Positions 1 to 6,019 of a DNA stretch of 7,054 nt are shown in pieces. A model generated the notes under the pieces. It ran no database searches, was not told the origin of the DNA, and was given only the letters and a program-made list of their open reading frames with translations. The position numbers were made by a program, and so were the translations under genes. Source of the stretch: an uncultured Pelagibacteraceae bacterium (GTDB taxonomy: Bacteria > Pseudomonadota > Alphaproteobacteria > Pelagibacterales > Pelagibacteraceae); contig CAJXDV010000052.1 in the NCBI GenBank assembly GCA_913052435.1, positions 1-7,054 of the forward strand, written 5' to 3'. The first letter of the stretch is position 1, and every line of letters starts with the position of its first letter.

Positions 1-5
1 TTTTA

Positions 6-22
6 TGCGTCTTTCAGACGCA
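6..22. repeat. Short perfect hairpin upstream of cycM
   Basis: A 7-base arm (TGCGTCT, 6-12) is followed by the loop TTC and its exact complement (16-22). Its G/C content stands out in this AT-rich DNA. It may be the stem of a terminator for a gene left of the window, but no T-run follows directly on the plus strand (the first long T-run starts near 44), so an intrinsic terminator is not well supported. One plus frame through it closes at a TGA at 28-30 and could be the tail of an upstream gene, but nine codons are too few to judge. Confidence 0.4.
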
Positions 23-60
23 ATAATTGAAATTAAATTTAGTATTTTTTTTGTTTAACA

Positions 61-69
61 TGTTATACG
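61..69 (+). promoter_or_regulatory. Candidate extended -10 promoter of cycM
   Basis: TGTTATACG reads as an extended -10 element (TG, one base, then TATACG). It lies 19 bases before the cycM start, which would leave a leader of roughly a dozen bases. There is no convincing -35 box at 16-18 bp upstream. The same 9-mer ATGTTATAC occurs upstream of gcrA, which slightly strengthens the call. CATAAT at 72-77 is an alternative -10. Confidence 0.3.
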
Positions 70-88
70 ACCATAATAATTAAAAATC

Positions 89-619
89 ATGGATTCATTT
101 GAAATAAATAAAATAATTGCCGCTGTCTTGATGGTTTTTTTTGTGATGTTTGGAATCGGTAAAATATCTGATTTTATATTTCATGTAGAAAAACCAAAAA
201 CAGCTGGTTACAAAGTGGAGGTTTCAAAATCAACTGCTACTCAAGCTTCAAACGCAGACCAAGCTGTTGATATTTCAACATTATTGGCCGAGGGAGACGT
301 AGAACATGGACAGAATGTTTTTAAAAAATGTAGCGCTTGTCATTCAGTAAAAAAAGGTGGAAAAAACAAAATTGGACCCGCGCTTTATAACGTGCTTGGA
401 AGAGATGTGGCTTCTATAGATGACTATAAATATTCTAAGGCATTAATAGCATATGAAAAATCTTGGACATTCATAGAAATGAATGATTTTTTGATCAAAC
501 CTCAAGCTTATATTAAAGGAACAAAAATGGCTTTTGCAGGTTTAAAAAAAGAAAAAGATAGAGCTTCAGTAATTCTATTTATGAATCAAAATTCTGATAA
601 TCCTTTACCATTACCTTAA
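89..619 (+). CDS. cycM: Membrane-anchored c-type cytochrome (CycM-like)
   Basis: This is a class I c-type cytochrome held at the periplasmic face of the membrane. Family members of the CycM type pass electrons from the bc1 complex to an aa3-type terminal oxidase. An uncleaved-looking hydrophobic helix spans about residues 8-31. A flexible linker rich in Ala, Ser, Thr and Lys follows (about 35-65), then a single cytochrome c domain. The haem attachment motif is CSACH at residues 81-85, and the probable distal ligand is Met147 in KGTKMAFAG. GPALYNVLGR at 96-105 is typical of mitochondrial-like cytochromes c. The length (176 aa) fits CycM proteins. The ATG at 89 is chosen because it places the anchor at the N-terminus. 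The gene is alone on its strand and its last 9 bases overlap the end of argF, tail to tail. The physiological partners are inferred from the family; no oxidase gene lies in the window. Confidence 0.9.
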   Translation: MDSFEINKIIAAVLMVFFVMFGIGKISDFIFHVEKPKTAGYKVEVSKSTATQASNADQAVDISTLLAEGDVEHGQNVFKKCSACHSVKKGGKNKIGPALYNVLGRDVASIDDYKYSKALIAYEKSWTFIEMNDFLIKPQAYIKGTKMAFAGLKKEKDRASVILFMNQNSDNPLPLP

Positions 620-1543
620 TTTTCCAAAACAATATAATAAAATACTCTTTTGTACATAAACTCTGTTTAAAGCTTGATCCCAAACTTTAGACTGTTTTCC
701 CAAAAAAACATCATCTGAAACTTCTGAGCCGCGTGGCAAGCAATGAAGGAAAATTGCATTTTTTTTTGCGCAATTCATAACTTTTGAATTTATTTTAAAA
801 TTTTTAAAGTATTTCAGTTTTCTAGACTTATTAACTTTGTCGTTCATAGATATAACTTTATCGGTAAAGACTACATCGCTATCAGTGGCTGCTTTTTTAC
901 AGTCATTAAATACATTAATTTTTCCTTTATTTTTTTTTGCCCAAATTAATAATTTTTTATTTGGTTCATATTTTTTTGGACAACCAATATTTAATTTAAA
1001 TGAAAATTTAACAGAAGCTTCAATCAAACTATTAATTACATTATTATTAGCATCTCCGATCCAACAAATTTGTAATTTTGAAATAGGTCTTTTTTTAATT
1101 TCCTCAACTGTAAAAACATCAGACAAAACTTGAGTTGGGTGAGATGATGGACTTAATCCATTTATTATAGGAATAGTTATGTGTTTTTTAAATTCTTCTA
1201 ATTTTTGATCACTATCTGTTCTAAGCATAAATGCATTTCCATAAGTTGATAGAATCTTGGCAGTATCGGCTAGACTTTCCCCTCCTTTTGTCAAATGTAG
1301 TTCGTCAGGTTTTAAAGTTAGAGCGCTTCCTCCAAGTTGTTTAATTGCGAGATAAAAACTTAGTCTCGTTCTTAGGCTAGATTTCTCAAACATCTGAATA
1401 AGCATTTTTCCTTTAAGAGGAGCATCCTTATCTATGTCAAGAGCTTTTAAATTTTTTCTTTTATTCTTTCTCTTTTTTGCATCTATAATTATTTTTTTTA
1501 AATTTTTAGATGGAATATCTATTATATTTATAAAATTTTTCAT
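611..1543 (-). CDS. argF: Ornithine carbamoyltransferase
   Basis: This cytoplasmic enzyme transfers the carbamoyl group of carbamoyl phosphate to ornithine, giving citrulline for arginine synthesis. The length (310 aa) is normal for the family. The carbamoyl-phosphate loop is SSLRTR at 55-60, where most relatives have STRTR. HPTQ is at 135-138, and the GDANNN segment (163-168) carries the Asn that contacts ornithine. The ornithine-binding D-x3-SM motif is at 228-233 (TDKVISM), and HCLP with its catalytic Cys is at 267-270. The preserved D-x3-SM favours ornithine over N-acetylornithine as substrate. Several conserved positions differ: RGES is GGES, HCLP is followed directly by RGSEV (two residues shorter than the usual HCLPAHRGEE), and the C-terminal QAENR is QALNR. 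The ATG at 1543 shares one base with the argD stop (TAATG), so the two are probably translationally coupled. The assignment is firm; the substitutions look like lineage divergence rather than decay. Confidence 0.93.
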   Translation of the reverse strand: MKNFINIIDIPSKNLKKIIIDAKKRKNKRKNLKALDIDKDAPLKGKMLIQMFEKSSLRTRLSFYLAIKQLGGSALTLKPDELHLTKGGESLADTAKILSTYGNAFMLRTDSDQKLEEFKKHITIPIINGLSPSSHPTQVLSDVFTVEEIKKRPISKLQICWIGDANNNVINSLIEASVKFSFKLNIGCPKKYEPNKKLLIWAKKNKGKINVFNDCKKAATDSDVVFTDKVISMNDKVNKSRKLKYFKNFKINSKVMNCAKKNAIFLHCLPRGSEVSDDVFLGKQSKVWDQALNRVYVQKSILLYCFGKLR

Positions 1544-2712
1544 TATGCTTTAATTTCTTTACAAACTTTTCTGATAATTTTTATTGCAAGATCTATTTCT
1601 GACTTTTTTACATTAAGAGGTGGCAATATTCTAACTACATTTTCAGCCGCTCTAATTGTAAGCAACTTATTGTTTTCTAATTTTTGAATAAATTTTGTTT
1701 GATCTTTAAAAAGCTGCAAACCAATTAGCAAACCGATTCCTCTAATTTCTTTAATTGTTTTTGGATAATTTTCTTTTATTTTATTTAGTTCAGCTCTAAA
1801 GTATTTGGAAGATTTCTCCACGTTTGTTAAAAACCCTTTTTTAAATATCTGATCCAATACAGCATTTCCAATCGTCATAGCAATCGGATTTCCTCCAAAT
1901 GTTGATCCGTGACTACCCGCAGTCATTGCTGATGCTGTTTTTTTATTCATTAAAACTGCCCCTATCGGAAATCCAGAACCTAAACCTTTCGCAATAATTG
2001 CTAAATCTGGCTTTATTTTAGCATATTCAAAAGCAAAGAACTTTCCTGATCTACCCACTCCCGATTGTATAGAGTCAATTACTAATAAAATTTTTTTTTC
2101 ATAACAAATTTTTCTTATATATCTTAAACACCAGTCAGGAATTAACTTGCAGCCTCCTTCTCCTAAACAATCCTCAATCATAATTCCTGCAGTTTTTTTT
2201 GTGATTAACTTTTTTAAAGATTTAAGATCACCAAATTCAAAATGATCAAATCCGTCAACCCTTGGACCAAACCCTAAGATCATTTTCTTTGAACCGCTTG
2301 CAAAAATTGCGGCTAAAGTTCTACCGTGAAATGAGTTTCTTATAGTTATAATTCTATTCTTAAAAGGTTTACCAATTGAGTAAAAATATCTTCTTACAAC
2401 TTTTATTGCGGCTTCAACACATTCTGTGCCTGAGTTCTGGAAGATAACATAATCTGCAAAAGTTTTTTCTGTTAATCTCTTGGCAAGCTTTTCTCCTTCT
2501 GGAATAATAAATGCATTAGAAACATGCCAAACTTTATTGGCCTGTTTATTCAATGCTTTAGTTAAATAAGGATTAGCATGACCTAAAGAATTAACTGCTA
2601 TGCCTTGGACAAAGTCTAAATATTTTTTGCCATTCGTTGCATATAGAAAACTTCCTTTACCACTCCTAAAAGATATTTTTCTTCTATTATAATTTTTAGC
2701 TAAAGAACTCAT
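1543..2712 (-). CDS. argD: Acetylornithine aminotransferase
   Basis: This is a class III PLP-dependent aminotransferase, converting N-acetylglutamate semialdehyde and glutamate to N-acetylornithine and 2-oxoglutarate in arginine synthesis. Some relatives also act in the succinyldiaminopimelate (lysine) branch. Visible landmarks are YLDFVQGIAVNSLGH (31-45), the phosphate-binding NSGTE (93-97), SFHGRT (127-132), Asp213 which should pair with the pyridine nitrogen, Gln216, the Schiff-base Lys242 in AKGLGSGFP, and GSTFGGNP (269-276). The length (389 aa) is normal. Two departures stand out: the usual DEVQ is DSIQ (213-216), and the usual EPVQGEGG is EDCLGEGG (180-187). The gene starts 7 bases after the permease stop and overlaps argF by one base, so all three are probably co-transcribed. 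Being next to argF supports arginine synthesis as its role; strict substrate specificity cannot be read from sequence. Confidence 0.93.
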   Translation of the reverse strand: MSSLAKNYNRRKISFRSGKGSFLYATNGKKYLDFVQGIAVNSLGHANPYLTKALNKQANKVWHVSNAFIIPEGEKLAKRLTEKTFADYVIFQNSGTECVEAAIKVVRRYFYSIGKPFKNRIITIRNSFHGRTLAAIFASGSKKMILGFGPRVDGFDHFEFGDLKSLKKLITKKTAGIMIEDCLGEGGCKLIPDWCLRYIRKICYEKKILLVIDSIQSGVGRSGKFFAFEYAKIKPDLAIIAKGLGSGFPIGAVLMNKKTASAMTAGSHGSTFGGNPIAMTIGNAVLDQIFKKGFLTNVEKSSKYFRAELNKIKENYPKTIKEIRGIGLLIGLQLFKDQTKFIQKLENNKLLTIRAAENVVRILPPLNVKKSEIDLAIKIIRKVCKEIKA

Positions 2713-2719
2713 TTATGTT

Positions 2720-3532
2720 TTATTGTTTTAAATTTTTCCATCCTTTTTGGTATGCGATTATACAACAAAAAAATAATATAATCGAAAGAACAGAAAGATA
2801 AATTATTCCTGTTAAAATTGATCCATCGGCTTTGCCAATAAAAGCCATTCTTGTTCCCATGATCATATACCAAAAGGGATTAAATTCACAAATTTTTTGT
2901 AAAACTGGATTTAAGATTTGAATGGTGAAGAAGGTGCCCGACATGAAGGTTGCTGGTAAAAGTATAAAATTAGTTATTGCACTCATTCCATCAAATTTTT
3001 CTATTGCACAACCTCCCAGAAATCCAGCACATCCCAAAATAAAAGATCCAAAAAATAAAAAAATAAATAAATATAAAAAATTATAGATTTTTATATCTAC
3101 AAAAAAAGAAAATCCTATAATGCATGTAATTGCTATTAAAAAACTTCTTGTAACAGATGCTAAAACAATTGCTAAAACTACTTCTTTTGCTTCCAGAGGT
3201 GTTGAGATTATATCGCTATAAATAGTCTGCATTATTTTTCCCATTAAAATACTGCTAGAAGAATGCGCGAAACTTGCCTGAAGGCAATTCATGGCTATAA
3301 GTCCTGGAAGGAGAAATGTCATAAAACTAACTCCTAAAACATTTGGTCTGTCATTTCCTATGCTTATAGAAAATACAACGTAGAATAGAGAAATAGAAAC
3401 TAGCGGTGACAAGATCGTCTGCTGTCCTACTCTTAAAAATCTTTCACATTCTTTATAGTATAAGGTGAGCGTCGAAAGAAGCACATTTACATTCGCTTCA
3501 CCAAATTTACATTTGTTTTTTAATTCAACCAT
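2720..3532 (-). CDS. ABC-2 type transporter permease
   Basis: This is a polytopic inner-membrane protein of the ABC-2 permease family (YadH-like), the membrane half of an ABC exporter. With the start chosen here it has 270 aa and about six hydrophobic segments (roughly 40-58, 69-86, 118-146, 151-175, 187-205, 240-262). Family hallmarks are LYYKECERFLR before the first helix, SPLVSISLFYVVFS within it, LLPATFMSGTFF (191-202) and NPFWYMIMGTRMAFIG (218-233). The frame extends upstream to a TTG at 3571, but that TTG is part of a TTGACA that looks like a -35 box. The ATG at 3532 gives an N-terminus of normal family length, so it is preferred. No ATP-binding subunit is encoded nearby, so the partner and the exported substrate are unknown. 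It sits 7 bases upstream of argD in the same direction; an arginine-related role does not follow from that. Confidence 0.85.
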   Translation of the reverse strand: MVELKNKCKFGEANVNVLLSTLTLYYKECERFLRVGQQTILSPLVSISLFYVVFSISIGNDRPNVLGVSFMTFLLPGLIAMNCLQASFAHSSSSILMGKIMQTIYSDIISTPLEAKEVVLAIVLASVTRSFLIAITCIIGFSFFVDIKIYNFLYLFIFLFFGSFILGCAGFLGGCAIEKFDGMSAITNFILLPATFMSGTFFTIQILNPVLQKICEFNPFWYMIMGTRMAFIGKADGSILTGIIYLSVLSIILFFCCIIAYQKGWKNLKQ

Positions 3533-3541
3533 AAGCAATAA

Positions 3542-3571
3542 CTCATAAACTTTTTTTTTAATAATTGTCAA
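3542..3571 (-). promoter_or_regulatory. Candidate promoter of the permease-argD-argF cluster
   Basis: Reading the minus strand, a perfect -35 hexamer TTGACA (3571-3566) is followed after 18 bases by TATGAG (3547-3542), a 4-of-6 match to the -10 consensus. Transcription would begin near 3535, within a few bases of the ATG at 3532, giving an almost leaderless message. This supports 3532 over the TTG at 3571 as the permease start. The -10 is imperfect, so the call is moderate. Confidence 0.4.
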
Positions 3572-3594
3572 AAAACAACAAAAAAAGCTTGTTT

Positions 3595-3638
3595 TTATCT
3601 TATATTTATGTTTTCAAGATAATGTTATACAAAGATAA
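3595..3638 (+). promoter_or_regulatory. gcrA promoter region with three AAGATAA copies
   Basis: An extended -10 element, TGTTATACA, lies at 3623-3631 and would start transcription near 3638, about 20 bases before gcrA; no good -35 is visible. The 7-mer AAGATAA occurs at 3616-3622 and 3632-3638, flanking that -10, and in inverted orientation (TTATCTT) at 3595-3601. The arrangement resembles an operator, and the inverted pair could also form a 7-bp stem with a 14-base loop. No binding protein can be named. Confidence 0.3.
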
Positions 3639-3658
3639 GTATATACCAAATATAGTAT

Positions 3659-4153
3659 ATGAGCTGGACAGAAGAAAAAGTTAATAAATTAAAAGAGCTA
3701 TGGGGCAAAGGCCAAACGGCAAGTCAAATTGCTGAAATTATAGGTGGCATAAGTAGAAATGCAGTTATTGGAAAAGCTCATAGATTAAATCTATCAGCTA
3801 AAATCAAAACAAGACCTTCAATATCAAGCAACACGGACGTGTTTAAATCTAAAAATAATCAAATTCAACAAGGAGGAAGAAAAAATAAATTTAGATCACT
3901 TCTATTAAACAAAGACTTTGAGCCTGCAAGAAATTTGAAATTGGAAGAATTAACAGAAGAAACATGTAAATACATGGAAGGTCATCCTGATGACAAAGGA
4001 TCAACTTTCTGTGGAAGAAAAAATGTAGATAAGTTCAGTTATTGTCCTCTCCACTTAATCATCGTGTTTAACCCAAAAAATAAAAAAGACGAAGTAGTAG
4101 ATAAGGAAGACGAAGTTCCTCAGTTTATAGAGAAAAAAATTAAATCAGCTTAA
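3659..4153 (+). CDS. gcrA: Cell-cycle regulator GcrA
   Basis: GcrA is an alphaproteobacterial transcription coactivator that binds the housekeeping sigma factor and DNA near GANTC sites methylated by CcrM, tuning cell-cycle genes. The N-terminal helix-turn-helix-like domain (residues 1-47) is textbook: it opens with MSWTEEKV, and SQIAEIIGG and SRNAVIGKAHRLNL follow. A Lys/Asn/Ser-rich linker spans about 48-85. The conserved C-terminal Cys/His segment has C103, C118, C129 and H132; most relatives begin it CRWP, here CKYM. The tail from about 138 is charged. The length (164 aa) is usual. The gene is divergent from the permease. Downstream (4154-4189) the DNA is T-rich with no clear hairpin, so its terminator is unresolved. 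The family assignment is firm; whether this host has CcrM cannot be seen here. Confidence 0.94.
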   Translation: MSWTEEKVNKLKELWGKGQTASQIAEIIGGISRNAVIGKAHRLNLSAKIKTRPSISSNTDVFKSKNNQIQQGGRKNKFRSLLLNKDFEPARNLKLEELTEETCKYMEGHPDDKGSTFCGRKNVDKFSYCPLHLIIVFNPKNKKDEVVDKEDEVPQFIEKKIKSA

Positions 4154-4189
4154 ATTATTTTAGATTTTTTATTTTACTTTTTTAAATTC

Positions 4190-4408
4190 CTAATCATTTA
4201 GAAAACTTTCAGAATGAAGTTTATATAGCTGATTGTTATAATTTGCTAAACTAGAATTAGTTTCTTTTTCGCCAATACTTGAGAATTTATTATCTATGTT
4301 TTGGTCTTGAATTAAATCTATTTCTTGCTCTGTTTTGATTCCATGTCTCGATTCACAGCTTTGCCTGAAATAAAAATTACATAGGCTAATATTAAAAATA
4401 TACGACAT
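4190..4408 (-). CDS. Small hypothetical protein, possibly a damaged lipoprotein
   Basis: This 72-aa ORF is not recognised. It begins 18 bases after the stop of the NDUFA9-like gene, in the same direction, and ends 36 bp from the gcrA stop (tail to tail). Residues 3-14 are weakly hydrophobic and lead to QSCESRHGIKTEQEIDLIQ; the remainder is polar, rich in Asn, Ser, Gln and Glu, with no predicted domain. In the next frame the start region reads RIFLILAYVIFISG, a much better signal-peptide core. This raises the possibility that the N-terminus is shifted by paired small indels and that the intact protein was a lipoprotein anchored near the Cys of CES. The alternative is a short real protein, or no gene at all in what would be a 273-bp spacer. 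The ATG at 4408 is the only upstream in-frame start, as a stop precedes it. Confidence 0.4.
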   Translation of the reverse strand: MSYIFNISLCNFYFRQSCESRHGIKTEQEIDLIQDQNIDNKFSSIGEKETNSSLANYNNQLYKLHSESFLND

Positions 4409-4426
4409 AAATTATATAAATTAACA

Positions 4427-5389
4427 TCAGCTATTTTGTGAAAGATTTTTTTTTGAAAACTGTCCACCGGTTTTCCAATTAAAGCTATATTTTTCTATTT
4501 CTTCCTCAAATTTTTTATTTGCTTCAATGCCTAAATTAAAGTTTGTTTTGTATTTTCCTGATTTAACATTATCATACTGTAAAAGATTTAATTGAGATTT
4601 GGTAATTAATGGTTTTGGAAATTTTTCTAATACTGTAGCAACAAGTTTAGCAATTGGTAATGGTATAGGAATTAATGGCCTTTTTTTATCAATGGCTTTT
4701 AACAATTTTAGAATAATTTCTTTAAATGAAAAAACTTCAGGTCCAATGCATTCTATTGTTTCTCTTATTATCTTTCTTCGAACAACTTGATAAATAATTT
4801 CTGCCATATCCGCTACGTGTATTGGAGTAAATTTAGTTTTACCTTCATAATATAATGGCATTATGGGCAAAAAATTTAATAAAGAGAAAATTTTAGTCGT
4901 AAATTGATCTGAGGAACTATAACAAATAGATGGTTTTAGAATGATATATCGATCAAAATTTTTTTTAACTAAATTTTCACCATTGATTTTACTTATTGCA
5001 TAATCAACTTTTGCATTTTCAATGCCTAATGCAGAAACATGAATAAACTGTTTTAAATTTTTTTCTTTAGCTATTTTTGATAATAGGAATGGAAAATCCG
5101 TATGGATAGTTTTGAAATGATCTTTTTTTTTTTCATTCAATATACCAATTAAATTAATACATATGGAACATCTACTCATTAATGATGAAATTTTTTCAGG
5201 ACTAAATGAATTTATTTCCTCCATTTCTAACCATCCATAATTACTCGTGGTTCTTAATACATGTCCATTTCTGTGAATATTTCTTGTCACTGCAATAACT
5301 TTATAGTTATTTTGTGTAAAACGATTTATGAGCGACTTACCTATATTTCCTGTAGCTCCAAATATTAAAATTGAATCCTGATTAATCAT
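4427..5389 (-). CDS. NDUFA9-like NAD(P)-binding protein (atypical SDR)
   Basis: This is an extended/atypical short-chain dehydrogenase family protein, similar to the NDUFA9 (39-kDa) accessory subunit of respiratory complex I and its alphaproteobacterial homologues. A Rossmann beta-alpha-beta opens the protein, with the dinucleotide motif GATGNIG at 11-17. INLIGIL follows at 78-84, HVSALG at 117-122, and YAISK at 130-134 supplies the Tyr-x3-Lys pair. LKPSICYSSSDQF (151-163), the TPIHVADMAEII segment (188-199) and IGPEVFSFKEI (215-225) match the conserved second half of this family. The length (320 aa) is as expected. In mitochondria the protein binds NADPH as a structural cofactor; a role in bacterial complex I assembly or in lipid/quinone metabolism is inference. 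Only 17 bp separate it from the divergent rnd, and its TGA overlaps an ATG at 4427 (TGATG) that opens only an 11-codon frame. No clear promoter was found. Confidence 0.85.
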   Translation of the reverse strand: MINQDSILIFGATGNIGKSLINRFTQNNYKVIAVTRNIHRNGHVLRTTSNYGWLEMEEINSFSPEKISSLMSRCSICINLIGILNEKKKDHFKTIHTDFPFLLSKIAKEKNLKQFIHVSALGIENAKVDYAISKINGENLVKKNFDRYIILKPSICYSSSDQFTTKIFSLLNFLPIMPLYYEGKTKFTPIHVADMAEIIYQVVRRKIIRETIECIGPEVFSFKEIILKLLKAIDKKRPLIPIPLPIAKLVATVLEKFPKPLITKSQLNLLQYDNVKSGKYKTNFNLGIEANKKFEEEIEKYSFNWKTGGQFSKKNLSQNS

Positions 5390-5400
5390 ATATATATATT
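5371..5400 (+). promoter_or_regulatory. Candidate leaderless promoter of rnd-kdsD
   Basis: TTGAAT (5371-5376) and TATATT (5395-5400) are separated by 18 bp, and the rnd ATG begins 7 bases past the -10. Transcription would therefore start at or next to the A of the start codon. The -35 lies inside the 5' end of the divergent NDUFA9-like gene, as it must with a 17-bp spacer. The spacer is an AT alternation in which several registers look like -10 boxes. Confidence 0.4.
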
Positions 5401-5406
5401 TATCAA

Positions 5407-6018
5407 ATGAATTTAGATATTAAATTACATAAAGAAGATTTACCAGACCAAATACAGTTTAATGACAAAGTTGCGATCGACTGTGAATTCATGGGGTTAA
5501 ATGTTGAAAGAGATAGATTGTGTCTTGTGCAAATTTCTTCTGGAAAAAACGATGCACATATAATTCAATTGAATAAAGATAAATATGACGCTCCAAATCT
5601 AAAAAAGTTGTTAATTGATAAAAATATTAACAAAATATTTCATTTTGCTAGGGCCGATCTTCTATTTATTAAAAAATATTTAAATGTTGATGTTGAAAAC
5701 GTTAACTGCACAAAGATCATGAGTAGAATTGCGAGAAGTTATTCGGATAAACATGGACTAAAAGATTTAATAAAAGAATTTATAGGTATAGATGTTAGCA
5801 AACAATTACAGACATCAGATTTTGGCGGAGATCTATCAGAAAAACAACTACAATATTGTGCAAAAGATGTTATTTACCTACATAAGATTTATGACGGTTT
5901 AAATAAAATACTTGCCAGAGAAAACAGAAACGATTTATATAATAAAACAATAAAATTTATAAGAACCAGAGTTGAATTGGACTTTGCTTCTTTTAAAGAA
6001 GATATTTGGTCTCACTAA
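5407..6018 (+). CDS. rnd: Ribonuclease D (short, exonuclease domain only)
   Basis: This is a 3'-5' exoribonuclease of the DEDDy superfamily, used in maturation of tRNA and other stable RNA 3' ends. The catalytic set is visible: D25 and E27 in AIDCEFMGL (Exo I), D84 in FHFARAD (Exo II), and Y150 with D154 in YCAKD (Exo III). GLKDL at 117-121 is also typical. At 203 aa it lacks the C-terminal HRDC domains of the long E. coli enzyme, as do most short alphaproteobacterial RNase D proteins, so this is not a truncation. No usable Shine-Dalgarno lies upstream; only 17 bp separate it from the divergent neighbour, which fits a leaderless message. The stop is followed after one base by the kdsD ATG, making rnd and kdsD a probable operon. 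Confidence 0.93.
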   Translation: MNLDIKLHKEDLPDQIQFNDKVAIDCEFMGLNVERDRLCLVQISSGKNDAHIIQLNKDKYDAPNLKKLLIDKNINKIFHFARADLLFIKKYLNVDVENVNCTKIMSRIARSYSDKHGLKDLIKEFIGIDVSKQLQTSDFGGDLSEKQLQYCAKDVIYLHKIYDGLNKILARENRNDLYNKTIKFIRTRVELDFASFKEDIWSH

Positions 6019-6019
6019 T

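Noticed and set aside
92..96. GANTC site (GATTC) just inside cycM as a GcrA/CcrM target
   Set aside because: GANTC occurs at many places in the window, about as often as composition predicts, and this site is within codons, so no regulatory claim is warranted.
837..1133. 98-codon plus-strand ORF inside argF
   Set aside because: It is antisense to a well-supported OTCase gene and its translation has no recognisable family features; a shadow frame of AT-rich coding DNA.
4154..4189. Possible intrinsic terminator after gcrA
   Set aside because: The spacer has T-runs but no stable G/C-containing stem, so I could not support a terminator.
4599..4790. 63-codon plus-strand ORF inside the NDUFA9-like gene
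   Set aside because: It lies wholly antisense to a gene with clear family motifs and shows no independent signal.
5972..6019. Upstream extension of kdsD to the ATG at 5972
   Set aside because: It would overlap rnd by 47 bases and add residues not found at the KdsD N-terminus; the ATG at 6020 gives the normal family length.
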